From assembly GCA_947255165.1 (NCBI GenBank), contig CAMYFZ010000017.1, positions 1-30,563 of the forward strand: 30,563 nt of DNA. The letters run 5' to 3'. Origin of the DNA: an uncultured Varibaculum sp. GTDB lineage: Bacteria > Actinomycetota > Actinomycetes > Actinomycetales > Actinomycetaceae. Below are positions 1-7,720 of the stretch, piece by piece. Below the pieces are notes generated by a model, which saw only the letters and a list, made by a program, of their open reading frames with translations, searched no databases and was not told the DNA's origin. Every line of letters starts with the position of its first letter. Position 1 is the first letter of the stretch. The position numbers and the translations under genes were made by a program.

Positions 1-742
1 TAGCTTCTGCTTGCTCATCGTTATTTATCTGGTTGGAGTTCGTGTGTTCAATCCAAATTTCTCCTACTGGCATTTTGATTTTGTCTTTATAACCACTTGC
101 CATTGATGGCTCAGCGTTTGCGGTCACCACATCAGAGGTAGTAACGCCATCAAAAGTTTGATAGGCCGTCACGGTGTCGCCTGCTGCTACAGTAACGCCT
201 TCAGGTAGATTTACCGTCCAACTAGTTCCGCTTTTAGGGGTAACGTGAACAGTGGCTTTTACGTTACCATCCTTATCTTTTAGGGTCACATATACAGTCG
301 ACCTTACAGTCTTTCCGCCAACTCTTTTTCGTTGTACATTAGCGCCAGAAATAGTTGTGGCATCGTAAAAGACTTTGCCAATGGTCGGTGCCGGTATAGT
401 ACCCCGTGTAACCGCCCCGCCACCAATCTCCGCCCCTATCTCTAGGCCATCGTCCGCCTGGGTATTCGCTTTGGCAGGTGCCTGGTTTTCCGGTGCTGCA
501 CTGGTTATAAGCTTGGCAGGGTCTGCGGTGTTTACTGGCTGCACATTAGTGCTTGGTTGCTCCGCCGGCGTCCCCTCCTGCAAATCCTCGGCCTGCACCA
601 AGGAAGGCGCTGAGAGCATAAAGCTCAAGGCACAAAATAGGGTGACGATCAGCAGCCTCTTAAGGAAACTGGCAGACTGCTGAATCGCGCCGCCTGATTT
701 CTCTGCTGAAAAGGTGCCAGGTTGATTATTGAAGTTAAGCAT
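1..742 (-). CDS. Secreted Ig-like surface protein, 5' part only (runs off left edge)
   Basis: An open frame of 247 codons starts at ATG 742 with a GGAAGG ribosome site just upstream and is still open at position 1, so the C-terminus is missing. The product has a long n-region (about 29 residues, ending in KR), a hydrophobic core at about residues 30-45 and a probable signal peptidase site after VQA (residue 51). A low-complexity Pro/Ala/Thr/Gln linker follows to about residue 98. After it comes a beta-rich segment with the pattern of bacterial Ig-like modules (VYVTLKDKDGNV, WTVNLPEGVTV, GDTVTAYQ, VVTANAEPS). The last visible part (KMPVGEIWIEH) looks like the start of another domain. An in-frame ATG at 772 lacks a ribosome site. 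Secretion is well supported. A role as a wall-anchored adhesin is inference, because no LPXTG signal is visible in the part present. Confidence 0.75.
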   Translation of the reverse strand, partial: MLNFNNQPGTFSAEKSGGAIQQSASFLKRLLIVTLFCALSFMLSAPSLVQAEDLQEGTPAEQPSTNVQPVNTADPAKLITSAAPENQAPAKANTQADDGLEIGAEIGGGAVTRGTIPAPTIGKVFYDATTISGANVQRKRVGGKTVRSTVYVTLKDKDGNVKATVHVTPKSGTSWTVNLPEGVTVAAGDTVTAYQTFDGVTTSDVVTANAEPSMASGYKDKIKMPVGEIWIEHTNSNQINNDEQAEA

Positions 743-946
743 AGGACCTTCCCGTAACTTGCGGTTACTCATGACTATTGCTTAACAATCGTATCATTGT
801 CACCGCAAATCTACTAGACAGGAAATTCCCGATCGTAGCCGCCAGCAACCCGTCTACCTGGCATTTCTCTGTGACCCTTGCAGATTGATGGTAATCTCAC
901 TACTGCACGACAAGTTCATAGAGGTTTTAGAGGCGGGGAGGGCACT

Positions 947-1177
947 ATGGAAGATGCAGAGCAGCTGATGGTCGGGCTGGGGGGAGCCGAAAATATCACC
1001 GAGATTGAACCGTGTATTACCCGCCTGCGAGTAGAGGTCGAGGATCCGCAAAAAGTTGACGAGGAAGTGCTCACCAGTTGTGGGGCTTTTGGAATCGTGA
1101 AAATCGGTCATACTATTCAGGTGGTAGTGGGACCGGTCGCCGATGAGCTAGCCGCAGACATGGAAAAACTGCGTTAA
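947..1177 (+). CDS. Stand-alone PTS EIIB domain (glucose/GlcNAc family)
   Basis: A 76-residue protein that is essentially one PTS EIIB domain of the glucose family. These domains carry phosphate from EIIA to sugar on a cysteine. The motif IEPCITRLRVEV is present, with the phosphorylatable Cys at residue 23, followed by the conserved GAFGIVKIG and IQVVVGP segments. I chose ATG 947 because GGGGAGGG lies at the right distance; the frame is open to 878 without a better start. No EIIA or EIIC gene is visible nearby, so this is an orphan EIIB, as is known for NagF in Streptomyces. It is followed after 13 nt by a HAD phosphatase on the same strand, which may act on the phosphorylated sugar (inference). 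The sugar cannot be read from the sequence. Confidence 0.85.
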   Translation: MEDAEQLMVGLGGAENITEIEPCITRLRVEVEDPQKVDEEVLTSCGAFGIVKIGHTIQVVVGPVADELAADMEKLR

Positions 1178-1190
1178 AATCACCGACAGT

Positions 1191-1925
1191 ATGTATCCTC
1201 TCGAAAACGCCCCTAACGCCCCCCAAACTCCGACCTTATCCTCCCCCGCTGAGGAGCAGGCAAGCCCTACTCCTGGTAAAAGCACTTATCGTAAAGGATT
1301 ACTGCTCGACCTGGATGGCACTCTAATTGACTCTGAACACACCCACCTGGCGGCCTATCGGCGCATGTTTGCGGCGAAAGGATGGCGGGTTGCAGAGGAA
1401 AAAATGGAGATTTTCAAAGGTCGCCCTGGCCCGGAAGTGTTCCAAAGCGAACCCGGCCCTTGGCGCGGTCTTGACCCGGAAGCTCTCGGCCTGGAGGCTC
1501 GCTCCTACGTTGATACCCGGCGCGACCCCCCACGGATATTTGCTGGCGCCCGCGACATCATGCAACTTGAGATGCCGAAATGTTTAGTTACTTCCGCCTG
1601 GAGGCAGTGGGCGCAGTTAGCTGCCCAGCTACTCAAAGCCCCGGCTAGCCTGAAAGTGATTAGCCAAGAAGATATTCGTACCGGAAAACCCGACCCGGAA
1701 CCCTACCTGGTGGGAGCGAAAACCCTGAAGCTGCCCGCGTCCTCCTGCATCGTCATCGAAGACACTACCAGTGGAGTTATCTCTGCTCGCGAGGCCGGAG
1801 CCGGAAGAATCTATGCGGTTACCACCAGTCAAAGCCGTGAAGTACTGCAAAGCGCCGGAGCCGATCTAGTAACTGGTAGCCTAGAGGAGCTACTGCCCTA
1901 CCTCGGCGGCGAAACCTCGTCCTAA
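1191..1925 (+). CDS. HAD-superfamily hydrolase (beta-phosphoglucomutase/phosphatase-like)
   Basis: A 244-residue HAD subfamily I protein. Motif I is DLDGTLIDSE at about residues 40-49, with the nucleophile Asp and the second Asp two residues on. Motif II is the VTSA segment, motif III the Lys of GKPDPEPYL, and motif IV IVIEDTTSGVISAREAG. The cap region between motifs I and II is of the small helical type seen in beta-phosphoglucomutase and sugar-phosphate phosphatases. The N-terminal 35 residues before the domain are Pro-rich and probably disordered. The gene starts 13 nt after the EIIB stop. No Shine-Dalgarno is visible, but TAAAAT at 1175-1180 could be a -10 element giving a very short leader. 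The substrate is unknown; a sugar phosphate is likely from the EIIB neighbour. Confidence 0.85.
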   Translation: MYPLENAPNAPQTPTLSSPAEEQASPTPGKSTYRKGLLLDLDGTLIDSEHTHLAAYRRMFAAKGWRVAEEKMEIFKGRPGPEVFQSEPGPWRGLDPEALGLEARSYVDTRRDPPRIFAGARDIMQLEMPKCLVTSAWRQWAQLAAQLLKAPASLKVISQEDIRTGKPDPEPYLVGAKTLKLPASSCIVIEDTTSGVISAREAGAGRIYAVTTSQSREVLQSAGADLVTGSLEELLPYLGGETSS

Positions 1926-1954
1926 CAGCTGCTTGCGAGCGCGCAGACGCTACC

Positions 1955-4132
1955 CTAACTGGGGTGTACTGCTTTCTCTAGCATCTCCAAAAGCTGATTA
2001 GCGAACTGATCAGCGGTAACGTTCTCTAAGAACCTAGTTTTCCCCTCTTGGTCACGCAAAGGTACGCACCAGTTCGGGTATTCATACTCGGTACCGGGCT
2101 GATTTTCGGTTAGCTGTTCTTGCACTGCATCCGCCAGGGTCAAGACCACCAGCTGCGCGGGGGTAGCGGCGATATAACGGTAGAGGGCGCGAATCATCTC
2201 GCCCATATCGGTCTCATCTTCCGCCAGACCCGCATGCTCGACCAGGGCGCGGCGTACCGCCCCAAATACCCGCTCCTGATTGGCTTCAGCCTCTGCGCGC
2301 GAAGAATCCAAAAGATCCAAAGATTCGCGTACCCGCAAGTCTTCGCCGGTAAGATAGCCCGCCACTGGCGGCATATCATGGGTATTCACCGCCGCCAATT
2401 GCTCTCGCCGATAATCCGCGGGCGGTACCAAATGGTCCGGCGCATCGAACTCAAAGAACAGCACCCCGGTACCTAAAATCCCCCGATAGCGCAGATAGTC
2501 GCGCACCCAAGGCTCTACGGTACCCAAATCTTCGCCCACTACCACCAGATTATTTCGGTAAGCCTCAAGCAGCAGCACCCCCACCATTGCTTGATGGTTA
2601 TAGCGCACGTAGGTGCCATCTTTCGGGAGCATGCCTTTGGGAATCCACCACAGCCGTAGCAGCCCCATAATATGGTCGATACGCAGCGCGCCCCCCATTT
2701 TGGCGGCAGCCTCTACCGTACGCCGTAAAGGTTCATAGGCTTGCTGTTCTAAGCGATCCGGGCGCCAAGGCGGCTGCGACCAGTTCTGCCCCAACTGGTT
2801 ATACATATCGGCAGGCGCACCCACCGAGATGCCCTGCGCGTAAACTTCCGAATCGCTCCAGTGGTCAGCACCCAATTGGTGTACCCCTACCGCCAGATCG
2901 TGCATGACCCCAATCTTCATACCCGATTCCACGGCCACCTGGTGAGCCTGCCGCAGCTGCCGGTAGCAAAGCCATTGCAACCATTTGAAAAATTCGGCTC
3001 GCTTTCGTAGCTTCTCCCCGCATTTTTCAAACTGGACAGCATCTGGACTTTGCCACTTTTCGGGCAGCTCTAAACCATATTTTTCGGTCAAAGCACACCA
3101 GGTTGCAAACTGTTCCAAAGCCGGTCCTTGCTCTTCCAAGAACTGCTGATAATCTGCTTCTCGCTCATCTGAGCGCGGAACCTGATAAATAATTTCGAGG
3201 GCGCGCAGTTTCTGTTTCCAGACGGGATCGCGTTTGATTAAATCACCACTAAAGAAGTGGGCTCCGGCTCCGCAAACTCCCGGATGATCAGCCGGCATCG
3301 CTTCACTGAGGGAGCGTTGGGCTTTCCGCCGCAACTCCCCCAGCTTTTCCTGCTTCTTCTTCGGGAGTTCCTTAGCTTCAGCAATCGCATCGGGGCGAAT
3401 ATAAATCGGATTCCAAAAACGGCGAGAACAGGGAAGATAGGGAGAGTTCTCTAAGGGAGAAGAGACTTGCGAGGCATGCACTGGGTTAATCAGTAAGAAA
3501 TCCGCCCCCTTGGAGGCCACCCACTTACAGATAGTTGCCAAATCCGCTGCGTCCCCGATCCCCCAAGAATCACGCGAGGGGTTGGCATAGAACTGGCTCA
3601 TCACTCCCCAGGCACGCCCATCACGCAAATTCGGCATTCCCAGACGCGCGGGAGTAACCGCTACCGGACAGGTATAGGGACGTTCATCCCCTTCTACCTG
3701 GGCAGTTAACCGATGCCAGCCCAAAGGTTGCCCGGGAGGAATATTGAAAGTTGCTTCCCCGGTTAGCACCCCATTGATTTCCCGGGGAGCCACTAGGACA
3801 TCAAGTTGGGGCAGATCCCAAGACCCGCCCTCCTCAAAATGCATGGTTACGGTTACCGCTTTGCCATGCGGAACGTGTACCCGCACCCAATAGTTGTCAT
3901 CGTTGCGGGTAACGATACATTCGGGAAGAACCCGCCGCCAAGGCCGCTCCTCAACCATATTTAGCGAGGCCGCCACCTGCGCGGGCGTATCGGCGTCAAT
4001 ATCCATCGCCTTCAGGACCGCGCGCAGAGTTTCATCGGAAACCATGCGGTGAACTCCGGAATAATCCCAATAGTCAATGGCAACCCCACAGGCATTTGCC
4101 AGTTCTTGCAGCTGATCTCGGCTATCGCTCAT
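1955..4132 (-). CDS. malQ: 4-alpha-glucanotransferase (amylomaltase, GH77)
   Basis: A 725-residue GH77 enzyme of the long actinobacterial MalQ type. It transfers alpha-1,4-glucan segments between maltodextrins in the cytoplasm during maltose/glycogen metabolism. The catalytic residues are visible: nucleophile Asp about 486 in RIDHIMGL, acid/base Glu about 534 in VVVGEDLGTVEP, and transition-state Asp about 586 in NTHDMP. An N-terminal region of about 170 residues with beta-sandwich character precedes the barrel, as in mycobacterial and Corynebacterium MalQ. ATG 4132 has AGGGA 8 nt upstream, and a TATAAG element lies about 25 nt before the start. It sits 47 nt downstream of ettA on the same strand but may have its own promoter. 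The 3' end converges on the HAD gene with only 29 nt between, and no clear terminator is visible there. Confidence 0.95.
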   Translation of the reverse strand: MSDSRDQLQELANACGVAIDYWDYSGVHRMVSDETLRAVLKAMDIDADTPAQVAASLNMVEERPWRRVLPECIVTRNDDNYWVRVHVPHGKAVTVTMHFEEGGSWDLPQLDVLVAPREINGVLTGEATFNIPPGQPLGWHRLTAQVEGDERPYTCPVAVTPARLGMPNLRDGRAWGVMSQFYANPSRDSWGIGDAADLATICKWVASKGADFLLINPVHASQVSSPLENSPYLPCSRRFWNPIYIRPDAIAEAKELPKKKQEKLGELRRKAQRSLSEAMPADHPGVCGAGAHFFSGDLIKRDPVWKQKLRALEIIYQVPRSDEREADYQQFLEEQGPALEQFATWCALTEKYGLELPEKWQSPDAVQFEKCGEKLRKRAEFFKWLQWLCYRQLRQAHQVAVESGMKIGVMHDLAVGVHQLGADHWSDSEVYAQGISVGAPADMYNQLGQNWSQPPWRPDRLEQQAYEPLRRTVEAAAKMGGALRIDHIMGLLRLWWIPKGMLPKDGTYVRYNHQAMVGVLLLEAYRNNLVVVGEDLGTVEPWVRDYLRYRGILGTGVLFFEFDAPDHLVPPADYRREQLAAVNTHDMPPVAGYLTGEDLRVRESLDLLDSSRAEAEANQERVFGAVRRALVEHAGLAEDETDMGEMIRALYRYIAATPAQLVVLTLADAVQEQLTENQPGTEYEYPNWCVPLRDQEGKTRFLENVTADQFANQLLEMLEKAVHPS

Positions 4133-4179
4133 TTGCTATCCCTGTTCTTGTAGGTCTTATAGCGGCAGGTTCCCATCCG

Positions 4180-5862
4180 CTAGGCGCGGCGCAAACGGCG
4201 GTGAGTTACCCGATGCGGACGCGCCGCCTCCGCCCCCAAGCGGTCAACTTTATTCTTTTCATAGGACTCAAAGTTACCCTCAAACCAGTACCAGTTCGCC
4301 GGATTTTCTTCGGTTCCTTCCCACGCCAAGATATGGGTGGCTACCCGGTCGAGGAACCAGCGGTCGTGCGTGATTACCACCGCACAACCTGGGAACTCTA
4401 GTAGCGCATTTTCTAGGCTAGCTAAAGTTTCCACATCCAGGTCGTTAGTGGGCTCATCCAGCAGCAGCAGGTTTCCGCCCTGCTTTAAGGTAAGCGCCAG
4501 ATTCAAACGGTTACGCTCCCCACCAGAAAGCACCCCGGCAGGTTTTTGCTGATCCGGGCCTTTAAAACCGAAGGAGGCCACATAGGCGCGAGAAGGAATA
4601 GTCACTCCCCCCACGTCCAAGAAGTCCAGACCATCCGAAACTACTTCCCACAAGGTCTTATCGGGATCAATGCCGGCACGGTTCTGATCCACATAACTGA
4701 CTTTCACGGTCTCCCCAATATCGAGAGTGCCCGAATCGAGTTCCTCTAACCCCACAATTGTCTTGAACAAAGTGGTTTTCCCGACCCCGTTGGGGCCGAT
4801 AATCCCCACAATTCCGTTCGGCGGCAGGTTGAAGGATAAATCCTTGATAAGCTCGCGATCCCCAAAGCCTTTACAGAGTTTATCGGCACGCAAAACCACG
4901 GTTCCTAGGCGGGGGCCGGGCGGAATCTGGATTTCTTCAAAGTCCAGTTTCTTAGTGCGTTTCGCCTCTGCCTGCATTTCTTCGTAGCGCTGCAAACGTG
5001 CCTTCGATTTCGCTTGGCGCCCTTTGGCCGAAGAACGCACCCACTGCAATTCCTCTTTTAAGCGCTTAGCCAGTTTCGCGTCCTTGCGTCCCTGAATTTC
5101 TAGGCGTTCGCGTTTCTTTTCCAGATAGGTCGAATAGTTGCCCTCGTAAGGATAGAGACGCCCGCGATCAACTTCCGCAATCCATTCCGCCACGTGATCC
5201 AGGAAGTAACGGTCGTGGGTAATAGCGATAACTGCCCCCTTATAGGAGTGCAGATGCTTTTCTAGCCACAGGATGGATTCCGCATCCAGATGGTTAGTAG
5301 GCTCATCCAGTAACAGCAGGTCAGGTGCTTTTAGTAGCAGCTGGCAGAGGGCAACCCGGCGGCGCTCCCCCCCAGACAGCACCGAAACCGGAGTTTCCGG
5401 GGGCGGGCAACGCAGGGCATCCATTGCCTGCTCCAGTTGGGAATCCACATCCCAGCCATCGGCGGCATCAATCTCTGCCTGCAGAGTCCCCATTTCCTCC
5501 ATGAGGGCATCGAAGTCGGCATCCGGATCCGCCATTTGCGCAGAGATCTCGTTGAAGCGGTCGAGTTTGGCCTTTAGGGGGCCGACTCCTTGCTCCACGT
5601 TTTCTTTAACCGTGAGATCATCGTCCAACTCGGGCTCTTGCATCAAAATCCCAACGGTATAGCCGGGGGTAAGCCGCGCCTCTCCGTTGGAGGGCTCATC
5701 TAGACCCGCCATAATTTTCAGGATCGAGGATTTACCGGCTCCGTTAGGGCCGACCATTCCGATTTTGGCTCCCGGAAGGAAAGCCATAGTTACATCGTCC
5801 AAAATGACCTTGTCACCTAAAGATTTGCGGGTGTGGATCATTTGGTAAATGAATTCTGCCAC
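4180..5862 (-). CDS. ettA: Energy-dependent translational throttle protein EttA (ABC-F ATPase)
   Basis: A 560-residue ABC-F protein with two ATPase domains and no membrane segment; EttA binds the ribosomal E site and gates translation according to ATP/ADP. The first domain has Walker A GPNGAGKSS, signature LSGGERRR and Walker B LLLLDEPTNHLD. The second has GPNGVGKTT, LSGGERNR and LLLLDEPTNDLD. The Lys/Arg-rich linker lies between them, and the EttA arm is represented by the insert near ELDDDLTVKENV in the first domain. The family start pattern (M-AEFIYQM) supports GTG 5862; another GTG three codons upstream (5871) is possible. No strong ribosome site is seen. The SSB-like gene lies 91 nt upstream on the same strand, the same pairing as Rv2478c-Rv2477c of M. 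tuberculosis. Confidence 0.95.
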   Translation of the reverse strand: MAEFIYQMIHTRKSLGDKVILDDVTMAFLPGAKIGMVGPNGAGKSSILKIMAGLDEPSNGEARLTPGYTVGILMQEPELDDDLTVKENVEQGVGPLKAKLDRFNEISAQMADPDADFDALMEEMGTLQAEIDAADGWDVDSQLEQAMDALRCPPPETPVSVLSGGERRRVALCQLLLKAPDLLLLDEPTNHLDAESILWLEKHLHSYKGAVIAITHDRYFLDHVAEWIAEVDRGRLYPYEGNYSTYLEKKRERLEIQGRKDAKLAKRLKEELQWVRSSAKGRQAKSKARLQRYEEMQAEAKRTKKLDFEEIQIPPGPRLGTVVLRADKLCKGFGDRELIKDLSFNLPPNGIVGIIGPNGVGKTTLFKTIVGLEELDSGTLDIGETVKVSYVDQNRAGIDPDKTLWEVVSDGLDFLDVGGVTIPSRAYVASFGFKGPDQQKPAGVLSGGERNRLNLALTLKQGGNLLLLDEPTNDLDVETLASLENALLEFPGCAVVITHDRWFLDRVATHILAWEGTEENPANWYWFEGNFESYEKNKVDRLGAEAARPHRVTHRRLRRA

Positions 5863-5953
5863 TGCTGCCACTTTCTGCCAGACGGTATTGTTCTAATACC
5901 CAGAATAGTGGAGTTAAAAACGCAAAGCGAACCCCCGCGCGACTAGGTGGCGA

Positions 5954-6652
5954 CTAGGCAGCCTCTCCGGCGAAAGTAGTCTCTAAAATATACTCCCCCT
6001 GAGGGTCGAGGGCGCTTTCTGCGGCGCCTTCTTCCGAGGACGCAGACGGATTGTTCCCGGAGACAGTTTTTGCCCCATCAGCGGTGCCTTCAAGGCTCTC
6101 ATCAGCTCTGATTTTCCCGGTTTCCGAATCGACCGCTGCCGCAGCTGCCTCGCCCTCGGCAGCTTGTTTCCCTGCTGGCTCTGTTCCCGAGGAAGTCTCA
6201 AACTCGCCCTCGGGATCGGCCAGCGACCCGGTACCCTCTTTACCCGGGGCAGCAAAATTTCCCCGTTTAGGGAGCGCTCCTACCATCCGCACAAAGTTAG
6301 ACTCCCCCATGGTTAGGTCATGTCCTAAAGAAGAGGCGGTTAGCTCTAGTCCGTAGTGCGTAACGTTATCGTTGTCCTGCCATTTAGAACGGATTAAGCG
6401 CCCGCTTGCAATAATCGGGTCCCCCACCCGAATGGAGCGAGAAACATAGTGCGCACCCCACCCCCAGACTTTTACCCTGACCGCGAGCGACTCTCCCTGA
6501 TGCCAGTTTCCCTGGCTATCACGAGAGTACGGGGTGTGCATCACCCGGAAAGTGCTTAACGCTTTTTCCGGTTTTGTGGGGTCGGGGCGGTGAAAAGTGG
6601 GTGCGGTTGCTACCCAGCCGGTAAAGGTAACCTCAATATTTGCTTTGCTCAT
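5954..6652 (-). CDS. Single-stranded DNA-binding protein, SsbB-type paralogue
   Basis: A 232-residue protein with an OB fold in residues 1 to about 115 (ITVTFTGWVA-like start, FRVMHTPYSRD, WGWGAHYVSRSIRVGDPIIASGRL). This pattern fits the actinobacterial second SSB (Rv2478c type) better than the canonical replication SSB. The remaining hundred residues are an Ala/Glu/Gly/Ser-rich acidic tail that ends in TTFAGEAA and lacks the DDDIPF-like tip through which canonical SSB recruits partners. A clear AGGAGGA ribosome site precedes ATG 6652. Its neighbour downstream is ettA, as in mycobacteria. A direct repeat of GCGACTAGG (5939-5947 and 5950-5958) overlaps the stop region. DNA-binding is well supported by family; the specific role (stress or recombination) is inferred from paralogues. 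Confidence 0.9.
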   Translation of the reverse strand: MSKANIEVTFTGWVATAPTFHRPDPTKPEKALSTFRVMHTPYSRDSQGNWHQGESLAVRVKVWGWGAHYVSRSIRVGDPIIASGRLIRSKWQDNDNVTHYGLELTASSLGHDLTMGESNFVRMVGALPKRGNFAAPGKEGTGSLADPEGEFETSSGTEPAGKQAAEGEAAAAAVDSETGKIRADESLEGTADGAKTVSGNNPSASSEEGAAESALDPQGEYILETTFAGEAA

Positions 6653-6766
6653 GATTCCTCCTAGTGTTGGTTACCTCACCATGTTGCAAAGCCGCGGCGG
6701 GATTTTCGAAAAATAAATCTTCGCCACCAGGAAGAAGGAGGATTATCTACCCCTGGGGACAAGGAA

Positions 6767-6795
6767 TTAGCCCCCGGGAGATTTCTCGATAAACT
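6767..6795 (+). promoter_or_regulatory. Possible promoter of the tRNA-Arg gene
   Basis: TTAGCC (6767-6772) and TAAACT (6790-6795) are 17 nt apart, and the latter ends 13 nt before the mature tRNA 5' end. The match to -35/-10 consensus is moderate. Nothing else is recognised in the gap between the SSB gene and the tRNA, apart from the palindrome TTTTCGAAAA near 6703-6712. Confidence 0.35.
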
Positions 6796-6808
6796 TGAGG
6801 AACAACCA

Positions 6809-6884
6809 GCCCCCGTAGCTCAAAGGATAGAGCAAGGGCCTTCTAATCCCGAGGTTGCAGGTTCGATTCCTGTCGGGGGCGCCA
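6809..6884 (+). tRNA. tRNA-Arg (anticodon TCT), CCA encoded
   Basis: The cloverleaf is readable. The acceptor stem GCCCCCG (6809-6815) pairs perfectly with CGGGGGC (6874-6880). The D arm is GCTC/GAGC (6818-6821, 6830-6833). The anticodon loop CTTCTAA (6840-6846) carries TCT at 6842-6844. A five-base variable loop follows, then the T arm GCAGG/CCTGT with loop TTCGATT. The discriminator is G6881 and CCA is encoded at 6882-6884. It should decode AGA and AGG. The anticodon stem is odd: AGGGC (6835-6839) faces TCCCG (6847-6851), so only the three central G-C pairs form, and both the closing pair (C31-U39) and the outer pair (A27-G43) are mismatched. Confidence 0.93.
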
Positions 6885-6888
6885 AGCC

Positions 6889-6910
6889 GCAGGTAGATCA
6901 GGTTACCTGC
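6889..6910 (+). terminator. Hairpin downstream of tRNA-Arg
   Basis: GCAGGTA (6889-6895) and TACCTGC (6904-6910) form a 7-bp stem with an 8-nt loop, five bases after the tRNA CCA end. No T-tract follows (GAAAATCG), so it is a weak terminator candidate or a processing element. Nothing else is recognised between it and the orn stop. Confidence 0.35.
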
Positions 6911-6988
6911 GAAAATCGTGGTAGCTAAATCCCTGATTTCTAGACCTGGTAAGCATCCAGCATCTGAGATTCATCACCCAAAACCTGG

Positions 6989-7615
6989 CTAGGCGCCCAA
7001 GCCTTGCGTCAAAACTTCTTTCGCGGCTGCCTCACATTCCTCACTGGTGGGCCCTTCCCCGGCCGGCCAGAGCACTTTGCGGTAGTAGCGCAGCTCCTGG
7101 ATGGATTCGCGAATATCAGCGAGGGCGCGGTGTCCTCCATGCTTTTCTGGGGCGTGATAGAAGGCGCGTGGATACCAACGTTTCGCCAGCTCTTTCACGG
7201 AAGAAACATCTATTAGACGGTAATGCAAATGCGAGATTACCTGCGGCATTTCCTTTTCCAGGAACTGTTTATCAGTCCCTACCGAGTTCCCGGCCAGCAA
7301 CGCCTGCCCCTTTCCGGGCACGAAACGCTTAATATAGTCCAAAACCTGTTTTTCGGCCTCGGCCAGATCAAGCGCTGCCGGAGATTTCAGTTCTTTCAGC
7401 AAACCGGATTTGGTGTGCATCTGCCGCACAAAATCCCCCATGTGTTCTAAGGCGCCTGCTTTGGGTTTAATCAGCAGGTCGATCCCCTCGTCCACAATCT
7501 TGGTTTGCCCATCAGTGATAATCACTGCCACTTCTACCAGGCAATCCTGCTCTAAATCCAGGCCGGTCATTTCGCAATCGATCCACACTAAAGGATCTTT
7601 CAGGTTATTAGTCAT
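6989..7615 (-). CDS. orn: Oligoribonuclease
   Basis: A 208-residue DEDDh 3'-5' exonuclease that degrades di- to pentanucleotides, including pGpG, at the last step of RNA turnover. Exo I is WIDCEMTGLD with Asp13 and Glu15; Exo II has Asp in the GNSVGTDKQFL segment; Exo III is HRALADIRES with the catalytic His and Asp. The length is typical for the family (about 180-215). ATG 7615 is preceded by AAAGGT, which could serve as a short ribosome site, and by TAGGCT exactly 6 nt upstream, which suggests a leaderless transcript. The C-terminal 15 residues are Ala/Glu-rich. It is divergent from ilvA, and no operon partner is evident. Confidence 0.97.
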   Translation of the reverse strand: MTNNLKDPLVWIDCEMTGLDLEQDCLVEVAVIITDGQTKIVDEGIDLLIKPKAGALEHMGDFVRQMHTKSGLLKELKSPAALDLAEAEKQVLDYIKRFVPGKGQALLAGNSVGTDKQFLEKEMPQVISHLHYRLIDVSSVKELAKRWYPRAFYHAPEKHGGHRALADIRESIQELRYYRKVLWPAGEGPTSEECEAAAKEVLTQGLGA

Positions 7616-7621
7616 ACCTTT

Positions 7622-7627
7622 AGCCTA
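7622..7627 (-). promoter_or_regulatory. -10 element of orn, leaderless configuration
   Basis: TAGGCT on the minus strand ends exactly 6 nt (AAAGGT) before the orn ATG, which would put the transcription start at or next to the start codon. The same spacing recurs before several other genes in this window. Confidence 0.5.
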
Positions 7628-7684
7628 GTCCATCGGCTTTCGATGCCAGATAGCGAAAGGGCGACGCATCCCTTAGAAAAATCC

Positions 7685-7711
7685 CGATAGGTTATTAACT
7701 ATCGATTTTTT
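7685..7711 (+). promoter_or_regulatory. Terminator-like hairpin in the ilvA leader
   Basis: CGATA (7685-7689) pairs with TATCG (7700-7704), and the interior GTTA/TAAC extends the symmetry with one bulged G. Six T residues (7706-7711) follow, immediately before the GGAGGAG ribosome site of ilvA. It could be an attenuator that halts transcription or occludes translation, or simply a palindromic operator. No leader peptide or T-box is recognised upstream. Confidence 0.4.
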
Positions 7712-7720
7712 GGAGGAGCA

